A DNA stretch of 64,000 nt from Rhopalosiphum padi (lineage: Eukaryota > Arthropoda > Insecta > Hemiptera > Aphididae): the NCBI RefSeq assembly GCF_020882245.1, contig NC_083599.1, positions 12,330,931-12,394,930 of the forward strand, in the 5' to 3' direction. The position numbers and the translations under genes were made by a program. Within the stretch, counting starts at the first letter, position 1, and every line of letters starts with the position of its first letter. Below are positions 26,583-39,370 of this stretch, piece by piece. The notes below the pieces were generated by a model. The model saw nothing but the letters and a program-made list of their open reading frames with translations. It searched no databases and was not told where the DNA came from.

Positions 26583-29500
26583 GTACGTATTATATATTAT
26601 AATCGGCCGCGGTCCGTCGATATATAAACTCGCGCCTATCATATATAATATATCGTCGTCAATATAACGACACGCCCGCCCGTGTCATTCGATTAAACGC
26701 GCCGTTTTGTTGTGCGACACAGGTAATATAAGACGTTTCCGGAGGGTCTGCGAACACATTCAGACGCAGATGTGCGCGAGGAAAGCGCCGTCTTCGCCCC
26801 GGGCCACCAGAAAGTTTAACACGGATTTGTCGGAAAGCTCGAGTTGCGGATCAGACACGTCCGAGAGATTATCGCCATACGTAAATATAAGAAACGTAAG
26901 TCGAAATTAAAATCCGCCGGAAACAAGCTATAGCCGCGGCTGTACGACGGTCGACGCGTCCTGTAATAAAAATAATATAATATTATAGGATATATGGCCT
27001 AGCTGGGTATAATATATGCCCCGCGTAGAGCTGCTGCACGTAAAGCGTTGAAATAATAATATTATATTATATAATTTAGGACGTTCGCGATTTCTCGAAA
27101 GATTACGCCTGTAACTGCTGTCTTAAGAGCGTCTGCATATCGATCACTGTGTATACATATTGTTATAATATTATATGCATGTGTTGTTAATAATATTATG
27201 TACCTATATATTACGTCGTCCCGATAAAATATTTGCTCGGGTTGTACGGCGCCGCGAAAGACGCGGTTATACGGGTTAGATCGTGTTTTAATAATATGTT
27301 ATTATTAGGTTTATCGGTGGGGTGTTTTGTTTTTGGTAGATCTTATACTATCCTGCTATAATTACAACCGCGAGACATGAGATACGGCGTGACGTCAGAA
27401 AGCAAACGATTTGACTGTTTTTCTTTTTTTAGTTTTAACTTTTATACAGTGAACGATATGTGGACGTGAACGCGAACGACGTTTATATTTTTAATGAATT
27501 TGATCGATTTTCAAGACGTTCAATTTATTTATCATTTAATAAATATATATGTATAAAATATATTATAACAATAATGTTTTCCCATTATAATTCTTATGAT
27601 ATTTATTTGATTGTAACTCAAATATAACATGTCAAATATTAAAAATATAATTCAGATACTTTATAAATTGTATATGCTCTAAAGTCTAAATTTTATTTTT
27701 TTTTTTTTTTTTGGGTTGAGTCGTATATGTTTATGGGTTTTTATATTTACTGCAGGTTAACTTATAAAAAAAAATTTTAAAAATTAAATGAACGACTCAA
27801 TTAACGCGTTAATTTGAAAAAAAAACACGTACTTGAACGGTGAACGTGAACGAATTCATTTTTAAAGTGAACGTTCCGAACACTGATTTTAAAATGTTAT
27901 TACTTTATTAGGTTTATCGGCGGTGTTTTGTTTTCGGGAGGTTTTATATCCTGCTATGATTACAATCACGAGACATGAGATACGGCGTGACGTCAGAAAA
28001 TAAACGATTCGGCTATTTTTCTTTTTTTAGTTTTAACTTTTATACAATAAATTCAAAATTAATAATTCGATATCGTTCTACTGATAACATGTTATGCCGA
28101 CAAGTTAATAATAATATCATCAATGTTGATACCTACCTATTATTGTTTGCAAAACATTTATAACTATTCTGTAATATTACAAAACTTCCAACTTCGAGGA
28201 AGTTACATAATATGTTTTATTATTGTATTATTATTATTATTATTTTCGATGGATTAATGAAAATTGAAAATATCGACATAAAAATACATAGAAAAAAAGT
28301 ATGTAAACATTCCCTTGAATAGTAGTTGTCGAGTGTACCTCATCATTAAGTATGTCCTTCATTATACATTATACATTACAATAATATATGTGTTAAATTT
28401 AAATTCAATGATAAATAATCACATATACGAATAACAAGCGTTCTACGATCTGTCGCCTCATTTTACTAAGTGTGTATTGTAATATAATTAGATTTCTATT
28501 AAATTAATTAATTTTACTGTTAGTTAGCATAGGTGAAATACATTTTTGGTGAAAACATTACGTTTAAAAATTTAATTGTGTGTATGCAATAATATAATAA
28601 TATACGTCAAAAGTTTCAAGTACTCACACGCAACAAAATAACTAAAAGTATTATTCTTCGTTTAAATATCTAATTTAGTCCAAATTTAAACTTCAAATGT
28701 ATGTAAAAAAATCAGACTTATATATTTTTAAAAACTATTGTAATAAAAACTTATGAAGAACTTTGTAATAAGTTTTCAAGTTTATTGTCTCAATGAAAAT
28801 TTTTTATCAATGTTTATTGAAATAAAACTAAAAACAACTGATTGCTTCAATTTCCAACTTCTATATTTTTGCTGACAGAAAGTTAATCAAATTTGTAATA
28901 AGTAAAAAATACTTTTACCAAGAAAATCGTTAAATAAAATAGCTAATAACCGAACATTTTACGCAAAGCCGGTTTTGATAAAATAAATTTTGTTATTTTA
29001 TTATAATTCAAAAACGAATAACCTATACAATAATTTTCATCAAAAATGTATTTTACATTTTCTATAAGTACGTTACTATAATTTTCCAAATAGTTAAATT
29101 TTTTAAATTATTAATAGAAAATTTGAAATTTTTGATTTTATTTGTTTTTTCATAAATATTGATTACAAATTGTTAGTTTGGATAAAAACTTTAAATATTT
29201 ATTAAAAGATTCCTCATAAATTGTTACTAGATAATTTTGTTATATTTTTTTATTACTTACGTTAAGTTACTAGGTATTTAAGTTCACGAAACTTTACAAA
29301 TTAGTTAAAATGTTAAAATATATAGTTAAAATGGTAAACTGTTTTTAACTTTTATAGCAAAGGCTTAAAAATTTAATACCTACAAGATTTTTCATTAGTA
29401 GACTTTTAAACCAAATAATCCAAAAAAATACAAAAACATAATTTATTTATTAAAAAAATTTTAACGAAATTAAATTTTATTTAAATGACCTATATATATA

Positions 29501-32417
29501 TGTTTTTTTATAATTTAAAAACATATGCTTATAGGTTAATAATATTTACTTATATTATATACTACTATACTATACGTAATGGCATTTTTAAAATATTTTG
29601 ATTAATTTTAAACTATTACCTATTTATACGAAAATATTCATATATTACCATTCTATGTATTGACTCAAAAGTTAATAACGATGAGAAATTTTTTTAAATA
29701 AATTACTTTAATAGCAATAATATCAAAAAATACATCATGACATTAACTTTGTAATGTACGCTAACAGACAGTCTTGCTCAGAATCTTTTTTTGTTTGCAG
29801 TAACTTACCATCGAATTCAAATTTAACACACATTACTGTGACTTAAAGTAGTATAATATACCCGACACCTACTATAAAGCAGAATGTTTAATTTCTATCT
29901 CCCTTTACTTGACGTTCATCTTCTCAAATTAAAAGTAATAGTATATTTATTATTTTATTTATATCAATTGAAATATAATACGAAACACAATAAATATAAT
30001 AATAGACTGTTACTTATCAATGACTTTGCTGTATAATATTCAAAAACTTTACGTTAAATATCAGTTATAAAACAAAATACCTATTGTACGTTAAAAGTAA
30101 ATAGCATAGGTCAAAAATCACAAGTTGGTGATTTAATTGCACGAAATCGGCTTAAATATTGTACCTACGCTGATAGTGGTGATACGATAGTAATGGCACG
30201 GAAATCTCGATTATTTTTAAGGTCATGCGTCACAATTTAATAATAGAAATTTTAAACGAAATACACGTGTCATCAATATTATCTTTGTATAAAGTATGTA
30301 TATTCTATACAAATGGTTTTTCTCGGATTGATAGGAGTTTTAAAAAAATTCACTATTTTTTTTTTTCATATTGGGTGTGTATTTTATTATTTTTAATGAA
30401 ACGCAAATAACAACAATATAGCTTCATCCACCAATGTATTATTCCTTTGTTTTGATTTGATGCATTCATTGTGTTGAAGTGGAAACTGTTCGTACTTCAC
30501 GACTGTATGTTTGCTTGAATATTGAGTGTATATAGAATGAATAAACAACTTTTTTCGAAGAATTAATAAAATATTTCGGAAAATTAATTTCAAAATTTCA
30601 AAATGCTATAATTCGTAACTTTATTATTATAAAAGGATCACTAAAATTGCTGCAGAAAGGAAAAATGTAACTATAGGGACACAAAAAACTGTATACACAC
30701 GACTAGAAGTCCCCTTTTTGCACTACAAATAAACATCAGAGGTAGATATTTCCGTTACGGTTTTATTGACTTAAGTCCCGTTTTTACACAAAATATGTGT
30801 ATCCATAACGTAGAGAAATATAAATTCAGTGATTACTCGATTTCGTCAAAAATTGGACATATGTACCCTTTCTGCAATTAGTGATTCAAATAATAGTGGT
30901 TTGTTTATTTTTTAGTATTAAATTCTAGGTTTAACAATAAAATAAAAATATTTTTGCGTGTCATTAAAATTTGGACCAACGTACCACCTTTGAACGCGTA
31001 TCACCCTTTATATAGTGTTGCTGAATACACAAGCGATCCGCCCTCGAATAAATGTCTCATACTCGACTTCCACATCACTATACATTCTTTTACAAATATC
31101 TTCTCGTTATTATCTTCCTTGTAGGAATATAAAATATATTGTGACACTATAACTGCTGTAATAGTAGTGCGCATACTTGACGTTCTTTACCAGTGAATAT
31201 TTTTCCTCAGTCAAATCACTTTTTTATTTCTAGCACAACTGCGTTGTCTGTATCATACAGGCCTGAAAGTCATTATTATAATACATTTTCTTGAACGCCG
31301 TGGAGTTTAAAGAGATTGTGTGTATAGTACTAGAGTCCGGCATAGCTAGGTGTATCTTAGATAATTTTGGCTTAAATACAATGATTTTAGTTAAAATTCA
31401 TAAAGTATCGGAACAAATATTTAAAAATTCCAAAAATCAAATTTACTGCATTAGAAAAAAAAAAGGTGACGAGCATGCTTGTGCGCGTCACTCTGTATAA
31501 TTCATGTCGGGGAGTATATATTTTTTGAAATATTTACTCAAATATTCAGCTTATTAGCGTAATCCAAGAGACACCACGAGGAGGTCGGCTGACGAGTTTC
31601 TCAAAAATGTTATTCTTTTTAGTTTTTTCATATTTTGAAAATCGTTTAATTTTATTTATCAATTATTTATTGTATTATATTATTATTTATTAAAAAAAAT
31701 TGTTAGTAAAAAAAAAATTAGTAGTCAAGTAAAAATGTAAAACGCATTGTTTTTAATAGCTGGTACATGGTAATGAGATAACCAGTATACCGTGACATCA
31801 CTTCTTTCAAAAACTTTGTTTTTCTCGGTCTGTCGTGAATTTTCTAGTGCCATTTCTCCTACATTTAATATGATATGTTTTCGACTGCACACTTCTAACA
31901 GCTCAATCTATTGATATATACAACAATAGGGAATCAACTCGCACATACCTCTTTAATGACCCGAGAATCGACTAATAATACATAAAATAGGTGTTGGGAA
32001 TCAACTCACTATTACTGCGGAAATCCCAAGAGCGGCGGCGGCCCTGGCGACGTTTCCGCACGAAAAATAAAACGAAACTAAAAGCTGTGGATATCATCGC
32101 TCGCGGCCATAGATCGATTGTGTTCGGTATACGTAACGATGTTTCAGGTCGAATCGGACAGAGACGACAAGAATAAGAGACTGATTAGCCATCAGGACGG
32201 CAAGGGCGGTTACTGTATCCCAAACAGCCGGCAGAGGAGACGGAGTTCGAGTCTGGCCAACAACAACAACTTCAACGGCAGCAACAACAATTCCGTGGCG
32301 AACGCCGGTGCGGCGGGCGCCAACGGCCGCAACGAAGCGCCGCCGCCGACGAGATCCAACAGCGAAACGAAACCGGCCGACGGCGCTTACATATCGGTGT
32401 CCGGATCGATGTCTTGA
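26396..32417 (+). CDS. sff: BRSK/SAD serine/threonine kinase, C-terminal part (sugar-free frosting orthologue), 3 exons
   Basis: Exons 26396-26582, 26723-26895 and 32148-32417 join in frame (187+173+270 nt) to give the last 209 residues and a TGA stop. The first 80 or so residues resemble the conserved C-terminal block of BRSK1/2 and insect sff: ELSHTVINALSFRVEYRR, FQRQVRFQIDLSD, YLFAIIFTLHSG and RRFRRVCEHIQTQM. In this family the block is a KA1-like, autoinhibitory and lipid-binding module after the kinase and UBA domains. The family phosphorylates cytoskeletal and presynaptic targets downstream of LKB1 in neurons. The kinase domain is absent, so the gene continues upstream of the window or in exons I could not find in 1-26395. 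The tail after the KA1-like block is basic and low in complexity (Ser-rich, then Asn/Ala-rich, then PPP), which is common for insect orthologues and poorly conserved. Introns are 140 bp and 5252 bp with GT/AG ends. I am confident of the family and less so of strict orthology. Confidence 0.85.
26723..26895 (+). CDS. sff: sff exon: KA1-like block, second half and Ser-rich linker
   Basis: Acceptor gcgacacag ends at 26722. The first two bases complete the Gly codon, then NIRRFRRVCEHIQTQMCAR follows, matching the last helix of the BRSK C-terminal block (in vertebrates RRFKRVVETIQAQL). A Ser-rich linker (SSPRA, SESSSCGSDTSERLS) ends at donor gtaagt (26896) in phase 0. Confidence 0.83.
27287..27446 (+). 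repeat. Direct repeat, left copy, flanking the hAT-like element
   Basis: ggtttatcggtggggtgttt, cgagacatgagatacggcgt, gacgtcagaaagcaaacgat and agttttaacttttatac recur in the same order at 27886-28045 with scattered substitutions. The similarity starts and stops at the element's borders. Confidence 0.75.
27447..27885. mobile_element. hAT-like element (CAGTG...CACTG) in the last sff intron
   Basis: The ends are cagtgaacgatatgtggacg on the left and aagtgaacgttccgaacactg-type sequence on the right, with inverted CAGTG/CACTG termini and repeated gtgaacg motifs near both ends. About 439 bp, no ORF. It sits precisely between two long direct repeats of host sequence (27287-27446 and 27886-28045). Confidence 0.5.
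27886..28045 (+). repeat. Direct repeat, right copy, flanking the hAT-like element
   Basis: It matches 27287-27446: ggtttatcggcggtgttttg, cgagacatgagatacggcgt, gacgtcagaaaataaacgat and agttttaacttttatac. Divergence between the copies points to an old duplication. Confidence 0.75.
28388..29880. repeat. Family A-related element with ends in opposite orientation
   Basis: The left border reads tgtgttaaatttaaattcaa followed by tgataaat, which is the reverse of the family's 3' end. The right border reads ccatcgaattcaaatttaac followed by acacatt, the same block in forward orientation. The interior resembles family A (many aaaattt and cataaatattg blocks). It may be two head-to-head copies or an element with real terminal inverted repeats. 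Confidence 0.45.
30635..30887. mobile_element. Small fold-back element
   Basis: The left end ggatcactaaaattgctgca followed by gaaaggaaaaatgta is mirrored on the right by acatatgtaccctttctgca followed by attagtgattc. About 250 bp, no ORF, in the last sff intron. It is probably a MITE; flanking target duplication is unclear. Confidence 0.45.
32148..32417 (+). CDS. sff: sff last coding exon: basic, Asn/Ala-rich tail with stop
   Basis: Acceptor gatgtttcag ends at 32147 and the exon opens in phase 0 with VESDRDDKNKRLISHQ, continuing the frame of the previous exon. It has an arginine run (RQRRRSSS), an Asn-rich stretch with NNNNF, an Ala/Gly stretch and APPPTRSNSE, and stops with TGA at 32415-32417. 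GC content and codon use are far from the flanking AT-rich DNA. No conserved domain is visible. The join to this exon is inferred from phase and splice sites rather than from homology. Confidence 0.72.
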   Translation, partial: VESDRDDKNKRLISHQDGKGGYCIPNSRQRRRSSSLANNNNFNGSNNNSVANAGAAGANGRNEAPPPTRSNSETKPADGAYISVSGSMS

Positions 32418-33336
32418 TTGCCGACGAACATGAAATAATATTATATGAAAGTATTCCTGTGGTTTTTTTTGTTTTTTTGGGGGGGGGGGGTCGATGTCCG
32501 TGTCGTATATTATTATAATCAAAGGTGGCGCGTTAACTAGTTAAAAAGTTTAAGTTGAGATAATATATAAATGTAACATTTTTCGACACTTTTAACTTTA
32601 TAACTAGTTCGGTTGACTGTTGAAATGACTTAGATTGGTTCGTTTGATTTAAAATAATCCGTTAAGTTAAAATTGAAAATATTTTTGAGATTTTTTTTTT
32701 TTCGTTTTAAATGGTTCCATACATTAATTACTATATACATATATATATATATATATACAGAAGATTTTAAAAAGAGTAAATTAAAACTATAATAATAATA
32801 ATATTCAAATTTCTATTGTTTCTTGATAATATAATTTTGTAAATACAAATGAAACATTTCTCTTGACTTTTTTTAAACTGAACTAAGTCTGTCTGGTATG
32901 TGTTGCGATATTAATTTTAAACTCGACGAGTTAAATGTATTATTTATTACCCTAATCTAACCCTTTGATTATAACCTATATAGGGCAACATTTTACCGTG
33001 TTACTGTAAAATATTATTATTATTGTATAGTCGATATGTTGATGTGATAATAATATCATAATATTATTATTATTATTATTATTATTATTGCATAAATGTG
33101 TGTATAAATCCAAATGCCATTTGACTTTAATTCAATATTATTATGTATTTATATTAGGACGTGTTAGGTATAATATTATTAACATTATGTTTTTGAATTG
33201 ATCGTTTATTATTTACGCTTCGTGCACGAGCAACAGCAACGCATAATTATTATCATTATTATTATATGATATTATATTGTTTTCGTAGATAGTTGTTTTA
33301 GATTCTGAGCGGGATAATGCTTATTATTGCTGTATA

Positions 33337-33367
<31 letters not shown>

Positions 33368-36182
33368 TATTACTTTGTATGGTTATTGTATTTATTACGG
33401 CAATGATTTATTATTGTGATAAATGTTGTGTTTTTATTTTTGTATTTGTTTGGGTAATATGCGCTTAACTATTTTTGTGGGAGCGGGAGCGTGACATATA
33501 TATACTAGCGAGTTATATTACGAGCGTTTTGGAAAATACTTCATGTTAACTACGTGCGCGCCACGTGTGTCTGTCCTTGTACAGATCATACTTCAATGTA
33601 TGAAAATTCGAGTTTTTCGGCTATACTTATATATTATATAGTATTTAACATAAATATTATGTACATTATGATAATGTCAAACAAGATTTTGCTATTTATT
33701 TTTTCGAACATAAATCAAAAAAAAAAAAAAAAAAAAAATCCACCGACTCCGCTCAGTATCGTTTTACTTATTGATTTGTTTATTTTTTTGAATTCGATAA
33801 TGATATTTTGTTTTATAAATTATTAAATTTAATAGTCCACTTATCTTGATAGCGCACCCAAAACTATGCTTGCTTTGAATGAGGAGGATATGCGCTATGT
33901 ACTTTCTCGTGATGTCAATCAATGTTCCAAAATGTGTATAAGGAAATGTTCAAAACGTTAAATTCGGTGAGAGCGCGTAAATTTCTAGTCGATAAAATTA
34001 TTAAAATATATATTTTATAATACGATCGGAAACTAAAAAATTATTTGTTGTTTTATTGCAGTAGGTATATACTTACCGCAATCATAGCATATATTCGTTT
34101 TTAGAAAAAGTATTGTAAAACGGTCTGTGTAAAATAAATTTACGTACCTATTTGAAATATTCGCTAGAATATAGTATAATATTATCGTATATCATCTATT
34201 AATATATATATTTATAATATTTTATTATAATATTTAACAATAAAATATATATTACATATAAAGGCATAACCTCCTTCATAATGTTAAATTGTATCTGCTT
34301 TCTGAAATCCTTCGTTATAGTATATACACCTATTTTATCATCATCGTCATTGTCATTATTATTATTATTATTAACATTTTAGCTTTAGCTGTGGCCTGTG
34401 GACTGCTTACATGCAAATTTTCAACATGTATAATATCAATGTACTATTTATACATTATATATTTTGAACATAAATACAATTTAATATAATATAGGTAGGT
34501 ACATTGAGAAATGATTATATATACGCATAATGCATATGTTACGAACGCTTTATAACGACTTTTAAAAATGTCTCATCGATTTCTGAAATGTATTTGTTTA
34601 TGTTTATAATCTTATTAATTATCTCTTCGTCACTTGTATTAATCATTTTTTTTTTTTTTGTTCTCTTTAGCGAGGTACACAAGACAATTAGGTGTTATAT
34701 TATAGTTAACGATTATGTACCATAAAATATGCATTTCGAAAATGTATAAAATTACACTATTTTTTTTTCACTATGTGATTTTCCATCAAAATATTTTGTA
34801 TGTTTGTTTACAAAAAAAAAAAAAATGTATATTAACGACAATGATATTTTCAAATTTTTGTTGAACGCTTATGCCAACATAAATATAACAAGTTTTTTAG
34901 CAAGCCAAGTCCATACGACCGAATTTGAGATAAAAATTTTTTTTTAATGTTTCAGAGTGCCTTAAGAGTGTTAATTAACAGTAATATACATACTATATAG
35001 TTCGAACGACATCTTTTAAAGCTAAAACTTATTATTATATAATAATATAATATAGTGCATAGAAATCAATTTTCTAGCACAGACTGGAATCCCTGTTTTT
35101 ATGTTAATTTTGTCAGTTACCTATAATAATTAATAATGTGTAACATTCGGCCGACGTCCATTTTAGTTTTAAACTATTCGTGTATTATGTATTACAGAAT
35201 AAGGTACTATAAAATATAATAATATGATGTTTATTATGCCAATATGGCAATATGGTTGTAATGAAACTACAAATGTCAAATACATATTATACTTGTTAAT
35301 AAAAAAAAAAAAATATATACGTGTTCGCTTTTTTTACGATAATATACATACCTAAATATATTATATAAATATATAATCAGACATAGTATACATATTATGT
35401 CAAGATGTTTACAATTTTGAATTATAGGTGAGAAGATACGCCATCGCCTTTTTAAAACTATCTCTTTTATCGGGGTAGAACACAAACGCAAACGGTCCTA
35501 TCTGCAGCACTTTTAAATTCCAAATATTCCAAATATTTTTACCGTATCGATTTGTTATTGATCATAAAGCAGTAATATTAAATTTTGTATTTTAAAATAA
35601 AAATTAATAGCTCCAATTGTTTTAATATTATACTTCATTAAAGCATATTATTATACATGTTTAGGATAGTCAAGTTAATCTTATAAAAATTATTATATAA
35701 TAAAAAATAAGATCTATCTAAGATTTATTTAAGTCAATTCATTTAAAACGCAGTGATGGATATAAAAATAAATACATCAATAAAAGTGGTGAGTCCTTTG
35801 CAATTAGTCTTGTTAGTCACTTTTTCAACATACTATTTTGAAACACTTGCCAAAAAATAAAAAATAATTAAATATACCTACAATTGAAGAACTTGCTAGG
35901 TATTACAATGTTCAAAATTTAAACGTGTTGGAATCCAATAGTTAATGAGTAAGTTCCAAAACAGTAACACCATTAAGTCTTATTTTAACGGATAAAATAA
36001 ATTGAGTACTATTAATTGTTATAATATATTGTCCATATTCGAGTGTGAAAGAATAAAAACTACTTCAAAAACCAGCTTTATAACGCTTAAAATATACATC
36101 CTAATATTTCTAAACATAATATTTTAATATTATTACCATCGTTATTCGTTATATAGATTACGTTTTATCCAATATATAAAAA
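32418..36182 (+). other. sff 3' UTR and downstream flank
   Basis: After the sff stop comes T-rich and ATT-repeat sequence with a G-run and a 20-base A-run near 33720-33738 (next to ccgctcagtatcgttttact, a family A end). I could not choose a poly(A) site: several AATAAA-like hexamers occur from about 34130 on. No gene seen. Confidence 0.4.
32479..32490. repeat. G homopolymer in the sff 3' flank
   Basis: Twelve G just after T-rich sequence, 62 bases after the sff stop. Other homopolymers of about ten are C at 24022-24031, G at 41633-41642 and C at 51341-51350. Confidence 0.9.
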
Positions 36183-37022
36183 TCTCGTGTCACAATGGAA
36201 ACTGTGTGTCGCCAAACTCCTCCGAAACGGCTTGGCCGATTTTCATGAAATTTTGTGTGTATATTCAGTAGGTCTGAGAGAGTGATGTATGTTTCATACT
36301 CTACTCATACTGTAAAGGGTGGCTCTCCAAAAATGTTTTTTTAATATTTAACGTGTAAATTGTATACCTATATATGTATAAGCGGCGATTCGGTGTCGGT
36401 GGCTACTATATACGTCATATACTCACACAATCACAAATTGATATATTTAAATTATTATTATTTTTTTATTATAAAACCCCAATTGCTGCATCGTTTGTCA
36501 CGTTAAGTCTAATTAATATTCAATAAAAATAGATACCTACTTATACGAAAATGCCTAACTCATATATTATTATCTTTTGTAAAAAAATTTGGTGTACGAC
36601 GAGTATGATATTATGTTCTCGATGCACTCCGAAACTACTCAACCGATTTTGATGAAATTGTGATCAATGTGTGTAATTTTATCTCCGTCATAAGATAGGA
36701 TAGTTTTTATACCGGTTAATGACCTCAATATATAGACCTCTTTATTATGTTTAGGGTCGTGTGATTATTTAATCGATTATTCGAATAATAGATTATTTTT
36801 AACGGTTGATACATAATCGGTTGATCGATTGAAAAAATGCAACTCTAGAAGGTGCAGTTATGTAAAATTAATATGTCAGAGATATCATCTATACACACCA
36901 AATTATAAAATCAAAAATTATTTTTATCCTTACCCTAAATGTTAGCATTGTTAGCATTATAGACAACCAAACTTAACACGGGTGCATTTTGTACGGTCGA
37001 CGAAGTGCACGGGGACAGCTAG
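36183..37022 (+). mobile_element. Non-autonomous Helitron-like element
   Basis: It starts with TC after A (a|TCTCGTGTCACAATGG) and ends ...GCACGGGGACAGCTAG|T, with the CTAG terminus followed by T expected of Helitrons. Two internal blocks, ctccgaaacggcttggccga and ctccgaaactactcaaccga (about 36219 and 36626), each followed by ttttYatgaaatt, are a pattern widespread in insect Helitron-type repeats. No open reading frame. Element class is inferred from the ends. Confidence 0.6.
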
Positions 37023-37820
37023 TTTTTGTATGTTTATTAGTTATATATGTCAGAGAACCTGCTGTTCAGTTATGTATGGCCTTATACCACATGAATAATA
37101 TGTTAATAATAATAATAATAATAATTGGACAAATAGGGTTTAGAAAAAAAGTGTGAATGAAAATATAAGCTGTCCAATTTTTCTTATTCATATAAACATT
37201 TATAAACATATTCAAATATTAAGTATACGAGTATGACTTAAATAAGTTTAAGTTTACATCAAACTAGTAGACATTCTATATTATGAGAACTTATGTGTTT
37301 TCTACACAAAACTAGAACTAAAAACTATATATTTTTCAATACCACTATATTATTTTTAAATCGCAAATTTCGCCGAGTGCCTAGGTAAACAGGAAGAGTT
37401 ATACAGTTATTGAAATACCCACTGTTATTATATATGCGGATAAAGCCACATTTGCAGAACAATTTAACACGGCGAACAGGTATTTAACATTCGTGTCCGG
37501 GCCTTAGTAAATTCGATTAACAGCAGGGGCCGTCAACACTACATATACATATTATAATAAAACAATATATTTAATATATAATATGTAAATCCGGTCCAAT
37601 CTTAATTGCTGTTTGTCGTAGGTATATCAGTATATGCGTATGACGCATTTTATGTGTTTTTTTCAACATATAATGCCCCATTATATACTTACCATCAAGT
37701 TACAATACAAAACATTTATAAATCAGGTAGGTACTATTAAGATGTGATTTGATTGATAATAATTTTAAAACTTAAATTAAATAGTTTAATAATTTGATAA
37801 CATAATATTATGTATACTAC

Positions 37821-38220
37821 CAGCGATTCTCAAACTGTGGGCCATGGTGGGTCGTGAAATTTTTTTCTTAATTGGACATATAGATTCTGAGATACGAGTA
37901 TTTATGTTATTCTATACTGTATAAACATACAATTTATAAATTATAACGTACTGTTATCAGCCACAGCAAGAAAAACCAGCACACACTTCTCATTCGTCTC
38001 ATTATTAAAAATACATTTGTACAATTATATAAATTATAAATCTATAAATTGTATAGTATAAAGCAATTATAATATAAAGCAATAAGTAGTAATTAAGTAA
38101 CAAGCAGATTTTGATTTTTTAGAACTATTTATTGTTCCTGTAAAAGTGAAACTATGTGGGTTGCGATAGATTTTCAGGGAAAAATTTAGGTCGTTGTCCT
38201 AAAAATATTGAGAACAACTA
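37821..38220. mobile_element. hAT-type MITE (cagcgattctcaaactgtgg ends)
   Basis: The left end, CAGCGATTCTCAAACTGTGG followed by gccatggtgggtcgtgaaat, is the familiar terminal pattern of non-autonomous hAT elements. The right end, aaaatattgagaacaacta, is an imperfect inverse of the left, and gtgggttgcgatag inside mirrors the GGGTCG block. No ORF. No clear 8-bp target duplication remains. Confidence 0.6.
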
Positions 38221-38974
38221 ATATTATAATATACCAAATGATCTTTCGGTAATATCAATTTTATTTATAGTTGTACTTGTCATTACATGACTATAAGTTA
38301 TACTAAGTTATAACCAATGCTTTAATATAATTTTAAGTGCTAGAAAAATTAATAATTCATATAATTTACTATATAATTGAACCTACAAATATTTTTGAGT
38401 ATAAACATAGCCTACCTATATGACAATATACTAAATACATTTTGCTTTTACTAAACAAAAATATTTAATCCCTTTAAAGAATCGAAAATTAAACAATAAT
38501 TGTAAATGTACAAACTAAATTTCTCTTAATATTGGTAGGCATGTAATTAAAATAATTAGACTCAAGTTCTCCAAAATAGACACCAGTTTTATTTTTAATT
38601 AATTATTTTCAAATAAATAATATACTTATACTTTAAAATAATTTATTTTTAACGATTATTTTACCAAATTAAATACAGGTTATTTTATTATTATTTAGTT
38701 ATTCTCATTAGATTTGTTTTCATATTATTAATAATAATATTTTATGTTTTAAATTTTAGACAAAATTATTGTACTTGGTATTTAATAGGTATATTATGGT
38801 GCAATTAATAAATTTGACAACGTCGCATATAATTTCAAATGCAATCATGTTGATATTTTTTCTAAAACACTATTCTTTACACAACCATATGTTGATAAAA
38901 ACGACAAACGTACGCAATCGTTTTCTGTGTTATTAATATTTTAAACTGATGTATACATTTATTCATAATAGTTA

Positions 38975-39370
38975 TTATTTTTGAGATATAGGATGAGCAA
39001 TGAATATATTGATTTTACATTTTTATTTTTGTTATCACCTTTCTGAGTAGTAATTAATTTTAAATTTTCACCTTCTATATTGTTTTTGGAGAATCAAATA
39101 AATCAAGTTGGTACTTGGTGAGGTCAAAATTAAAAAAATCACAGTACTTCTTTGGTAATGGAAAAAAAATTAGAAAAATTCGGAAGCATTTACGCAAAAC
39201 CAATATTAATATTTTTTTGTAATTTGAAAACAAATAACTGTAGTGTTATAGAAATGTTCATACAATTGTTTAATTTACATTTCTATAAATGGTTTATTTT
39301 CAAAATAATTTTAATCTTTAAAAGCTATTTATATAGACATTTGACATTTGAGATGTTTTTGCAATAATTG
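38975..39370 (+). repeat. Family A fragment (+)
   Basis: gagatataggatgagcaatg, aatatattgattttacattt and agttggtacttggtgaggtc correspond to the start of the family. The rest fades into AT-rich sequence. Confidence 0.45.

Larger units (their letters stand above)
26896..32147 (+). other. sff: Last intron of sff (5252 bp)
   Basis: Donor aac|gtaagt and acceptor gatgtttcag| bound it. It holds the hAT-like element with its flanking direct repeats, the family A-related element at 28388-29880, the fold-back element at 30635-30887 and short AT-rich sequence. Nothing in it looks coding. Confidence 0.65.

Noticed and set aside
32094..32522. Minus-strand frame of 142 codons over the last sff exon
   Set aside because: Shadow of the real plus-strand exon; Val/Arg-rich antisense of Asn/Ala codons.
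33058..33375. Regularly spaced ATT runs resembling an array
   Set aside because: Simple microsatellites; no repeat-spacer structure, so not a CRISPR-like array.
39152..39367. 71-codon plus-strand frame
   Set aside because: It lies in a family A repeat copy and consists of AT-driven F/K/I/L residues.
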